64,000 nucleotides of DNA, taken from the NCBI RefSeq assembly GCF_002950945.1, contig NZ_CP012673.1:2170001-2234000 (forward strand), in the 5' to 3' direction. The stretch is from Sorangium cellulosum (GTDB lineage Bacteria; Myxococcota_A; Polyangia; Polyangiales; Polyangiaceae). The position numbers were made by a program, and so were the translations under genes. Shown here in pieces: positions 8,247 to 15,659 of this stretch (the first letter of the stretch is position 1; every line of letters begins with the position of its first letter). A model generated the notes under the pieces. That model had not been told where the DNA came from and did not search any database. It saw nothing but the letters and a program-made list of their open reading frames with translations.

Positions 8247-9298
8247 GCAGGGAGATCTTTCGGATGGACCGCGCCGAGGCGGAGGCGCTCTTCGCGGGCG
8301 CGCAGGTGGTGCACGTCGCCTCGACGACGGAGGAGGGCGAGCCCGTGCTGCGGGTGGTGCACGGGGTGGTGGTCCGCGGGGCGATCGCGTTCCACGGCGC
8401 GCCCGCGGGCGAGAAGACCGAGGCCGTGGGCCGGCCCGCGGTGGTGGCGTGCGAGGAGATCGTGGCGTCGATCCCGAGCTACTTCGTGGATCCAGCGCGC
8501 GCGTGCCCGGCGACGACGCTCTACCGCAGCGCGCAGGCGCACGGCGTGATCGCGCGCGTCGACGATCCGGATCACAAGGCCGAGGTGCTCGAGGCGCTGA
8601 TGCGGAAGTACCAGCCCGAGGGCGGGTACACGCCGATCGAGGCGGCGCACCCGCTCTACCGGAAGGCGATCGAGGGGATCCTCGTGCTCTCGGTGCCGCT
8701 CGAGCGGCTCGACGGCAAGGCGAAGCTGATGCAGCACCGCGCGCCGGAGGAGCGCGCGCGGCTGCTCGTGAAGCTGTGGGAGCGGGGCGCGCCGGGCGAC
8801 GCGGCCGCGATCGAGGTGATCCGCAGGGCGAGCCCGGACACGCCGGCGCCCGCGTTCCTGGAGGCGCCGGCGGGCTGCGCGCTCGCGTGCGCGCTCGGCC
8901 CGGGCGACGTGGAGGCGGCGGTGGATCTGCTGGAGGGCGCCTACTGGAACCAGGGCGTGCCGCGCGTGGTGATCGCGCGGGCGCTGCTCGGGGCGACGGC
9001 GTGGGTGGGCGCGCGCGACGCCGCGGGCCGGCTCGTGGCGACGGCGCGCGCGATCAGCGACGGCGCGAGGCGCGCGTGGCTCTTCGACGTGATGGTGGCG
9101 CCGGCCCTGCGGGGCGTGCGCCTCGGCGAGGCGCTCGTGCGGATGCTGCTGGATCACCCGGCGGTCCGCGGCGCGACCCACGTCCACCTGGGCACGCAGG
9201 ACGCGCACGGGTTCTACGCGCGGTTCGGGTTCCGCGACCGCGCGGCGCTCCCGCCGCGGCCGTTCACGTCGACGGAGATGGTGCTCGTGCGGGGGTGA
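8243..9298 (+). CDS. Fusion of a pyridoxamine-5'-phosphate-oxidase-like flavin barrel and a GNAT acetyltransferase
   Basis: Protein of 351 residues with two domains. Residues 1 to about 190 match the FMN-binding split-barrel family (VVHVASTTEEGEPVLRVVHG...AIAFHGAPAGEKTEA...SYFVDPARACPATTLYRSAQ). From about residue 225 to the end is a GNAT fold with an acetyl-CoA loop LRGVRLGEALVRMLL and the terminal 'FYARFGFRDR' strand. The flavin barrel may bind FMN, F420 or haem; which one is not evident. Divergence from a MocR regulator suggests control by PLP or an amine. The 3' end overlaps the convergent small gene by 35 bp. Confidence 0.85.
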   Translation: MRREIFRMDRAEAEALFAGAQVVHVASTTEEGEPVLRVVHGVVVRGAIAFHGAPAGEKTEAVGRPAVVACEEIVASIPSYFVDPARACPATTLYRSAQAHGVIARVDDPDHKAEVLEALMRKYQPEGGYTPIEAAHPLYRKAIEGILVLSVPLERLDGKAKLMQHRAPEERARLLVKLWERGAPGDAAAIEVIRRASPDTPAPAFLEAPAGCALACALGPGDVEAAVDLLEGAYWNQGVPRVVIARALLGATAWVGARDAAGRLVATARAISDGARRAWLFDVMVAPALRGVRLGEALVRMLLDHPAVRGATHVHLGTQDAHGFYARFGFRDRAALPPRPFTSTEMVLVRG

Positions 9299-9533
9299 GG
9301 GGTTTGATGGAGAGGATGGATCCCTCCCAGCCATACAGGATCACCGCTCCCGGTTTTACCTCCACCTCCATCCGTCCACCTTGTGGACCTGAAAACGCGA
9401 TATCCACGCTCTCGTCCGGTGATAACACGACCTCTTCCGCCCACGGCTCCAAGATCAGTCGAACTTCGGACCCATTGCTGTTCGTGACGGCGATAACCCC
9501 GTATGCGATGGATTCGTCCTCTGTCTTGTTCAT
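9264..9533 (-). CDS. Small protein of unknown function
   Basis: 89 residues, not recognised. The ATG at 9533 is chosen over one at 9581 because GGAGGAA lies four bases before it. The composition is acidic, beta-rich and soluble, with no signal or membrane segment. It follows the 169-residue unknown gene closely on the same strand (48 bp), so the two probably form a pair. Its 3' end overlaps the convergent PPOX-GNAT gene by 35 bp. Confidence 0.6.
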   Translation of the reverse strand: MNKTEDESIAYGVIAVTNSNGSEVRLILEPWAEEVVLSPDESVDIAFSGPQGGRMEVEVKPGAVILYGWEGSILSIKPLTPARAPSPST

Positions 9534-9581
9534 GGCTTCCTCCAGAGTAGCCTGGTCCCCCCCCTCAGGGGCGGCAATCAT

Positions 9582-10091
9582 TCACTCGCCATGCTCGGCG
9601 TTGTACTCCCCAGGTAAATAGTCGGTATCCGAGAAGAGCGCCTGGTAGATCCTCACCCGTTCCGGATCCGTGTCGAAGAGCCGCAGTCCGATCGGTGTCT
9701 TCAGCACATCGAGCTTCAGCATCTCGATGCCGTGCTGCTCGCAGGCGCCCAGGATCCAGCGTTCGTCCTCCGATCTGGCATCCGATTCGCTATGGACATA
9801 GACGTCCCAGGCTCTCGCGCCCGTTTCACGGAGGAGGACGGCGTAGGGACCAACGAGAGAGAGCTTCAGAGTCCATCGGACCTCATCTCCTTCGGGAGAT
9901 ATCGCGAGCACGCAGCTGACGTCGTTGGTCAGGTTCGTCACGTCTTCGACCGAAAAGCGACCCGCCAGATGCTCTTCGAGCTCGCGATAGGGCTTTCGTT
10001 TGTACTCCTTGGCCACCCAGTGAAAATCAGGGTTCTCCAGGGACTTGTACTTGTCGATGATGGCTTGGAACAGCTGGTTCGGCTCGGTCAT
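9582..10091 (-). CDS. Protein of unknown function
   Basis: 169 residues, acidic and soluble, with no recognised domain. The start at 10091 (MTEPNQLF) is preferred; an in-frame ATG nine codons upstream at 10118 is possible, and the still longer frame runs through sequence with no protein character. It sits directly before the 89-residue gene. Size and pairing recall toxin-immunity or small accessory modules, but nothing in the sequence proves that. Confidence 0.6.
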   Translation of the reverse strand: MTEPNQLFQAIIDKYKSLENPDFHWVAKEYKRKPYRELEEHLAGRFSVEDVTNLTNDVSCVLAISPEGDEVRWTLKLSLVGPYAVLLRETGARAWDVYVHSESDARSEDERWILGACEQHGIEMLKLDVLKTPIGLRLFDTDPERVRIYQALFSDTDYLPGEYNAEHGE

Positions 10092-10608
10092 GGCTTCACT
10101 GTGGCAATGGTCCTTCATGCACCCGACCCCAGGGCGCACCATGGATCTGTCCTTTTGCGTCTCTCGAAACCCGGATCGTCGGTTACAGCCGGAGTGAGCG
10201 CGCCATTGCGCAAGAAAATGGCGACTCCCATCGGGCGCAGCCCCGGGATTACGCGATTGGAGGGCGCCTGTTCGCAGCACGATTCCCGCGCGTCGCGCCG
10301 GCGCTCTCCTCCGAGGCGCTGTGTCCGGTCGAGCCGACGACCAGCAACTCCATTGCTGTGGCGCGAGCTCGTCGCAGCCTTTCTTTGGGGATGCCGCCGC
10401 GATCGAGAGCGCCCGGCAGGGGAGGGGGCGAGCCTCGCGCTCCCGCTCTCGTCCTACGCCGCGCTCTCCTCCATCCAGGGCGCCTCGCGCGCTCGCCTGT
10501 CGGTCGTCAGCTGGTCGGCGGCACGCCCGTCCGTGACGAGGTGCATCGCGACGCTCGCGAAGCGATGCCGAGGCGACCGCGAGGGCTTCGCCATCGCCGG
10601 AGACCCAG
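10092..10608. other. Intergenic region with one small hairpin
   Basis: About 500 bp between the unknown gene and tRNA-Arg. A 7-bp stem (CGCCATT 10201-10207 with AATGGCG 10217-10223) is the only structure I see. The frames running through it look random. Confidence 0.4.
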
Positions 10609-10682
10609 CGCGCCACAGTGGATTCGAACCACTGGCCTTCGGCTCCGGAGGCCGACGCTCTATCCAGCTGAGCTAGTGGCGC
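10609..10682 (-). tRNA. tRNA-Arg (anticodon CCG)
   Basis: A full cloverleaf folds on the minus strand: acceptor GCGCCAC/GTGGCGC, D arm GCTC...GAGC, anticodon stem TCGGC/GCCGA around loop CTCCGGA, a 5-nt variable loop, T arm AGTGG-TTCGAAT-CCACT, and G as discriminator. The anticodon CCG reads the arginine codon CGG, abundant in this GC-rich DNA. Total 74 nt; CCA is not encoded. I see no attL/attR duplication or integrase beside it. Confidence 0.96.
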
Positions 10683-10956
10683 ATGCTCGCGGGGTTCGCG
10701 AGGGCCCCGAACCTACCCGGAGCCGGGCGCTTGCGCAACCCCTTCCAGCAACATTGTGCGCCGCGGCGCCGCACCCCCTCCCCCCCGCCCCCCCTCCGGT
10801 CCCCGCCCGGCCGCCGCGCCGCCGCATGCCGCCGCATGCTGCCGCCCTGCGCCGGGGTTGCCGGCGAAGGCGGCCAAAACTTGGCCCCGGCTTCGTCTGT
10901 CCGGCATCCCCGGGGGCATGCACGTCCGACAGCGAAGCTCTGCGCTCCCTTCGGCC

Positions 10957-12540
10957 ATGCCGCGCGCGGCCCTCCCGCTCGCCGTGGCGGTCGCCGCCCT
11001 CGTCCTTCCGGCCTGTCAAGGTGGGGAGAGCGCCTCACCCGAGGGCATCGTCAGCCTCTCCGCGGGCGCCGCCCAGGCGGCCGAGAACGATCCCGCCACG
11101 GTCCCGCGCCTCGACGGGCCCCGCATCGGGGCCGTGCAGATGGTCGCGCCGGTCTACGAGAAGGCGGATCGCCGCTCGGCCAAGCTCGGCTACCTGCGCG
11201 CGGGCGGCACGGTGCCGCGCGGGGAGAAGCCCGTCGCGTTCGACGACTGCCAGGGCGGCTACTACCGCGTGCTGCCCGCCGGGTACGTCTGCGCCGACAG
11301 CGACGCCACCGTCGACATGGAGCACCCGATCCTCCGGGCGCTCACGCGGCGGCCGGATCTCTCCAAGCCGATGCCGTACCCGTACGCCTTCGTGCGGGCC
11401 ATCGCGCCGAACTACTACCGCATGCCGTCTCAGAAGGAGCAGCTCCAGTACGAGATGAGCCTCGAGCGGCACCTGCGCAGCTACAAGAAGCTCAAGAAGA
11501 AGTGGGACGAGATCAAGGTCGGCGCGAACGACGTGCCGCTCGACCCCCAGGGCAACGCCATCGGCGAGCCCCCCGAGCAGCCGCCCGAGTTCGGTGACAG
11601 CGAGCTCTTCGGCGGTACCGGCAGCGACGAGATCCCCTGGTTCTTCAAGGGCGGCCGGAAGCTCCCGAACATCTCCTCGTTCAAGGTGCCGGGCTACGCG
11701 ATCATCACGAACCGGATCGCGCGCAAGGCGGGCCTCGCGCTCATCGACACCTTCATGGGCGACGGCGGGCGGCGGTTCGCGATGACCACCGACGCGCGGC
11801 TCGTGCCGACCTCGAAGCTCAAGCCCGCCCGCGGCTCCACCTTCCATGGCGTCGACATGACCAAGGGCTGGGAGCTGCCGCTCGCCTTCGTGCACCGCCA
11901 GGACGCGAAGCGTTACGACCTCGACGACGGCGGGATGGAGGAGTCCGGCGAGCTCCCCTGGCACTCTGCCGTGCAGCTCACCGGCCGCTCGCGGAAGGTC
12001 CGCGGCGCGCGCCTCGTCGAGGCGAAGGACGGCACGTGGGTGCGCGACGCCGACGTCGCGATCGCCGTGAAGCCGTCGGAGCTGCCCTCGTTCGCGCAGG
12101 GCAACGTGAAGTGGATCGACCTCTCGATCCTCGGCCAGACGCTCATCCTCTACGAGGGCAAGCGCCCCGTCTACGCCACCGCCGCCGCGACCGGCCGCGA
12201 CGGCCTCGGCGACCCCAAGAAGACCTTCTCGACGGTGCGCGGCACGTTCCGCATCCGCGACAAGCACATCACGACGACGATGGACGCCCACGAGGTCGAC
12301 AACAAGTTCGAGCTCCGCGACGTGCCGTGGGTGCAGTACTTCGAGGCGGGTTATGCGATCCACGCGTCCCCGTGGCACGACGACTACGGCAAGCCGCGCA
12401 GCCACGGCTGCATCAACCTGTCCCCCATCGACGCCCGCCGCGTCTTCCTCTGGACCGACCCCCCGGTGCCCGACGGCTGGCACGGCGTCAGCGCCGGCCA
12501 GACCGCCGGCGAAGGCACGATCGTCCACATCCACCCATAG
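10957..12540 (+). CDS. L,D-transpeptidase (YkuD domain) lipoprotein
   Basis: 527 residues from the ATG at 10957, chosen because it gives lipobox LVLPAC (Cys 20). A central region includes SH3-like and uncharacterised segments. The C-terminal YkuD domain carries the catalytic motif with His in YAIHASPWHDDYG and the nucleophile Cys in SHGCINLSP. These enzymes form 3-3 peptidoglycan cross-links or attach proteins to the wall, acting in the periplasm. It faces the EF-G paralogue across a 41-bp inverted repeat. Confidence 0.92.
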   Translation: MPRAALPLAVAVAALVLPACQGGESASPEGIVSLSAGAAQAAENDPATVPRLDGPRIGAVQMVAPVYEKADRRSAKLGYLRAGGTVPRGEKPVAFDDCQGGYYRVLPAGYVCADSDATVDMEHPILRALTRRPDLSKPMPYPYAFVRAIAPNYYRMPSQKEQLQYEMSLERHLRSYKKLKKKWDEIKVGANDVPLDPQGNAIGEPPEQPPEFGDSELFGGTGSDEIPWFFKGGRKLPNISSFKVPGYAIITNRIARKAGLALIDTFMGDGGRRFAMTTDARLVPTSKLKPARGSTFHGVDMTKGWELPLAFVHRQDAKRYDLDDGGMEESGELPWHSAVQLTGRSRKVRGARLVEAKDGTWVRDADVAIAVKPSELPSFAQGNVKWIDLSILGQTLILYEGKRPVYATAAATGRDGLGDPKKTFSTVRGTFRIRDKHITTTMDAHEVDNKFELRDVPWVQYFEAGYAIHASPWHDDYGKPRSHGCINLSPIDARRVFLWTDPPVPDGWHGVSAGQTAGEGTIVHIHP

Positions 12541-12580
12541 CTTGTCCCACGGTCGTCGCCCCCTCTCATCCCCACCGCGA

Positions 12581-12828
12581 GCGCCGGCGGGAGGGGCCGC
12601 GCGGCGGGGGCGGGTGGGCGCGCCGAGCACCGACCTGAGGTGCCATAAGGCTTCCGAGGGCTCGACGCCCCAGGCGCGCCTTGTGTGGCGCGCACCATAA
12701 CGTCCCAGCCAGCAAGGCCCGAAGGGAGACATGCCGGGCGGTGTCCTCAGCGCAAGCTCCCCTCGTCCCAGTCTTGCCGATTGGCCAGCGCCCACCCGCC
12801 CCCGCCGCGCGGCCCCTCCCGCCGGCGC
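12581..12828. repeat. Perfect 41-bp inverted repeat between convergent genes
   Basis: The 41 bp at 12581-12621 are the exact reverse complement of 12788-12828, with a 166-bp spacer. Both arms lie between the stops of the L,D-transpeptidase (12540) and the EF-G paralogue (12857). The match ends sharply at both borders. It may act as a two-way transcription barrier or be the ends of a small non-autonomous element; no transposase is present. Confidence 0.9.
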
Positions 12829-12856
12829 GTCCGTCTCGGGATCCCCCCCGAGGCCC

Positions 12857-14968
12857 TTACTCCTCGTCCGCCTCGACCTTGAACCCGCTCTCCTTGATCA
12901 CCTTCTCCTGCACCCCCGGCGGGCAGATCTCGAGGTGCTCCACGCTCATCGTGAACGTGCCTTTGCCCTGGGTCATGCTCTTCAGCTTCGACTCGTACTC
13001 GAGCACCTCCGCGAGCGGCACGAACGCGTTCACGACCGTCTGATCGTCGACGGAGTCCGTCCCCACGATCCTCCCGCGCCGGCTGTTGATGTCGCCGATG
13101 ACGTCGCCCATCGCCGCGCTCGGCACCGTCACCGACAGCCGCACGATCGGCTCCAGCAGCACCGGCGCGCACTGCGCCGCCGCCGCCTTGAACGCCTTGC
13201 TCCCCGCCATCTGGAAGGCCGCGTCCGACGAGTCCACGTCGTGGTACTTGCCGTCGAAGAGCCGCACCTTCACGTCGACCATCGGGAATCCCGCCAGGAA
13301 GCCCTTCGACATCGATTTGACGATCCCCTTCTCGACCGACGGGATGAACTGCCGCGGCACCGCGCCCCCCACGACCGCGTCCTCGAAGACGAAGCCGCCG
13401 CCGCGCGGCAAAGGCTCCATGTCGATGTAGCAGACGCCGAACTGCCCGTGCCCGCCCGTCTGTTTCTTGTGCTTGCCCTCGACGTTCGTGGCCTTCCTCG
13501 AGATCGTCTCCTTGTAGGCGATGTGCGGCGGCCCGAGCCGGCAGTCGATCCCGATGCGCCGGCGGATGCGCTCGACCGTGATCTCGAGGTGCAGGGCGCC
13601 GAGCCCCGAGACGACGAGCTCGCGGGTCGACGCGTCCTGGTGCACGCAGAGCCCCGGATCCTCCTCGCTGAGCCGGTAGAGCGCGTTGCCGACCTTGTCC
13701 TCGCCGCCCTTCGCGTCGAACCGCACCCCGCGCGAGAACAGGGCCGGCGGCAGCTCCGGCGCGGCGAGGCGGAACGGGTGCTTCTCGTCGCAGAGCGTGT
13801 GCCCGCTCAGCGTCGCCTTCAGCTTCTGCAGCGCGACGATGTCCCCGGCGCGCGCCTCCTCCACCGGCTTGTGGTCCTTGCCGACCACGCCGTGGATCTT
13901 GCCGAGGCGCTCCACGTGCCCCGTGCTCGCGTTGAGCAGGGCGGAGTCGGGCCGGAGCACGCCCGAGAGCACCCGCGCGAACGACGTCCGGCCGGCGTGC
14001 GGATCGATCGACGTCTTGAACACGAACGCCGCCGTCGACGCGTCCGCCGTCGGCGCCCGCTCCGCCGCCTGCGGCGCCGCCCCGGGCTTCTGGCTGGGGA
14101 CGACGCCGCTCCACGCCGGGTGCTCGGTCGGCGGCGGCACGAGCTCGACGATGCCGTCGAGCAGCGCCGCGACGCCGCTCGGGCGCACCCCGGAGGCGAA
14201 GTACACCGGCACGAGCGCGCCCTTCCGGACCGCCGCGCGCAGCCCCTGGTCGAGCTCCTGCTGCGTGAGATCCCCCTCGGTCAGGTACCGCTCGGTGAGG
14301 TCGTCGTCGCTGCCGGCCACGTCGTCGACGAGCTTCGCCCGGGCCCTGTCGGCGCCGGCGGCGATGTCGGCCGGCACGGGCGCACCCGCCGCCGTCGCGG
14401 GCGCCTCGGGCTTGTCGAGCCACGCCTTCTTCGTGCGGACCGCGACGACCCCCCGGTACGAGGGCCCCTCGCCGACGTGCTCGGCCATCACCGCGAGCGG
14501 CGCCTTGAGCCGCGCGCGGATCTCGGCCACCACCTCGTCGGGACGTGTGTTCTCGGCGTCGACCTTGCTGACCACGATCAGGCACGGCAGCTTCGCCTCT
14601 CTCACCCAGCCGAAGACGCGCTCGGTGATGGGCTGCACCCCGTCCTTGCCGCTCACGACGAGGATCGCCGCGTCGACCGCCGCGAGCGCGAGCCGCGCCT
14701 CGGCGAGGAAGCTGCCCTCTCCCGGCGTATCAACGACGTTGACCTTCTTCCCGCCCCAGGACAGGTACGCGACGCTCGCTTCGAACGAGCAGCCGTGCTC
14801 TTTTTCCTCGGCGGTGTCGTCGAGGACACTCGACCTGTCGTCCACCTTCCCGAGCTTGGCCGTCGCCTTCGCCACGTACAGCATCGCCTCGGCGAGCGAT
14901 GTCTTCCCAGCCCCCTTGTGTCCGATGATTGCAACGTTCCTGATGTCCCCTGCCTCAGTCGTTGTCAT
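12857..14968 (-). CDS. Elongation factor G paralogue (EF-G-like GTPase)
   Basis: 703 residues covering all EF-G domains. The GTPase motifs deviate from canonical EF-G: P-loop GHKGAGKTS (16-24), G3 motif DTPGE (80-84) in place of DTPGH, and G4 SKVD (134-137) in place of NKMD. The catalytic His that follows DTPG is therefore Glu. Domain IV and V segments (GGHGQFGVCYIDMEP, PSAAMGDVIGDINSRRGRI) are intact. This fits the EF-G II type of paralogues rather than the main translocase, so slow or specialised GTP hydrolysis is likely. It is a single gene with no ribosomal neighbours. Confidence 0.9.
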   Translation of the reverse strand: MTTTEAGDIRNVAIIGHKGAGKTSLAEAMLYVAKATAKLGKVDDRSSVLDDTAEEKEHGCSFEASVAYLSWGGKKVNVVDTPGEGSFLAEARLALAAVDAAILVVSGKDGVQPITERVFGWVREAKLPCLIVVSKVDAENTRPDEVVAEIRARLKAPLAVMAEHVGEGPSYRGVVAVRTKKAWLDKPEAPATAAGAPVPADIAAGADRARAKLVDDVAGSDDDLTERYLTEGDLTQQELDQGLRAAVRKGALVPVYFASGVRPSGVAALLDGIVELVPPPTEHPAWSGVVPSQKPGAAPQAAERAPTADASTAAFVFKTSIDPHAGRTSFARVLSGVLRPDSALLNASTGHVERLGKIHGVVGKDHKPVEEARAGDIVALQKLKATLSGHTLCDEKHPFRLAAPELPPALFSRGVRFDAKGGEDKVGNALYRLSEEDPGLCVHQDASTRELVVSGLGALHLEITVERIRRRIGIDCRLGPPHIAYKETISRKATNVEGKHKKQTGGHGQFGVCYIDMEPLPRGGGFVFEDAVVGGAVPRQFIPSVEKGIVKSMSKGFLAGFPMVDVKVRLFDGKYHDVDSSDAAFQMAGSKAFKAAAAQCAPVLLEPIVRLSVTVPSAAMGDVIGDINSRRGRIVGTDSVDDQTVVNAFVPLAEVLEYESKLKSMTQGKGTFTMSVEHLEICPPGVQEKVIKESGFKVEADEE

Positions 14969-15178
14969 CCCTCGTTCCTATCAATCCCGGCCGGGAACGA
15001 GAAGGCCGGCAGGCGTTTTTTGCGGCGCTCTCGCCGACGCGGCGCGCGCGTGCGGACAGCCGAGACGGGCGGCGGCTCGCCCGCTGGCGCGCTGTCGCGA
15101 CGCGACGCGGCGCGCTCGCGGGCGCAGCGTACGTCCGTCTCACCCGGAGACGATCTCGCGCGCGGGATCGCAGCGTGT

Positions 15179-15538
15179 ATGAGCACCCTCCGCTTCGTGA
15201 TCCAGATCGTCCTCGGCATCGCGCTGCCGCTCGCGCTCCAGCGCTGGGACCGCCGGCGGCTCACGCCGGAGCAGCGGGCTTCCTGCTGGAACGGAGCGAC
15301 GTGGGGCGCCGCCCTCTACGCGTTCGGCCCGCTCTCCATGCTCGGGTGGTTCTGGGTCACGCGCGGCGTGCAGCATGGGCGGTCGGGGGTGCTCGGCCGG
15401 CGCGCGCGCGCCTGGCGCAGGCTGAAGGCGCTCGGGCTCGGCGCCGCGTCGACCGCGGCGATCGTGGGGGCGATGACCGCGCTGGATTCCCTGCTCGCGT
15501 CCGCGCTGGGGCTCCCGCCGGATCCGCCTGGTCCGTGA
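15179..15538 (+). CDS. Small membrane protein of unknown function
   Basis: 119 residues, not recognised. There are three likely membrane helices: residues about 5-20 (RFVIQIVLGIALPLAL), 40-60 (GATWGAALYAFGPLSMLGWFW) and 87-105, with a basic loop between the last two. The codon pattern differs from the shadow frame it continues from. It lies 210 bp from the divergent EF-G gene and just before the kinase. Confidence 0.6.
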   Translation: MSTLRFVIQIVLGIALPLALQRWDRRRLTPEQRASCWNGATWGAALYAFGPLSMLGWFWVTRGVQHGRSGVLGRRARAWRRLKALGLGAASTAAIVGAMTALDSLLASALGLPPDPPGP

Positions 15539-15659
15539 TCGGGGCATCGCCGCGGCGCCCCGCGCGCCCGACGCCGGCGCCGCCCCGCGCGCCGAGGCCA
15601 CCCCAACGTGCCCAACGCCGGTCTGCTGGCGGTGACACGGAAGGCGGTCCCGCGGCGGT

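Noticed and set aside
10609..10682. tRNA gene as an integration site for a mobile island
   Set aside because: No integrase, no duplicated tRNA end and no change in gene type on either side.
12731..15178. Long plus-strand frame opposite the EF-G paralogue
   Set aside because: Only its last part, from the ATG at 15179, has protein character and is reported as the small membrane protein.
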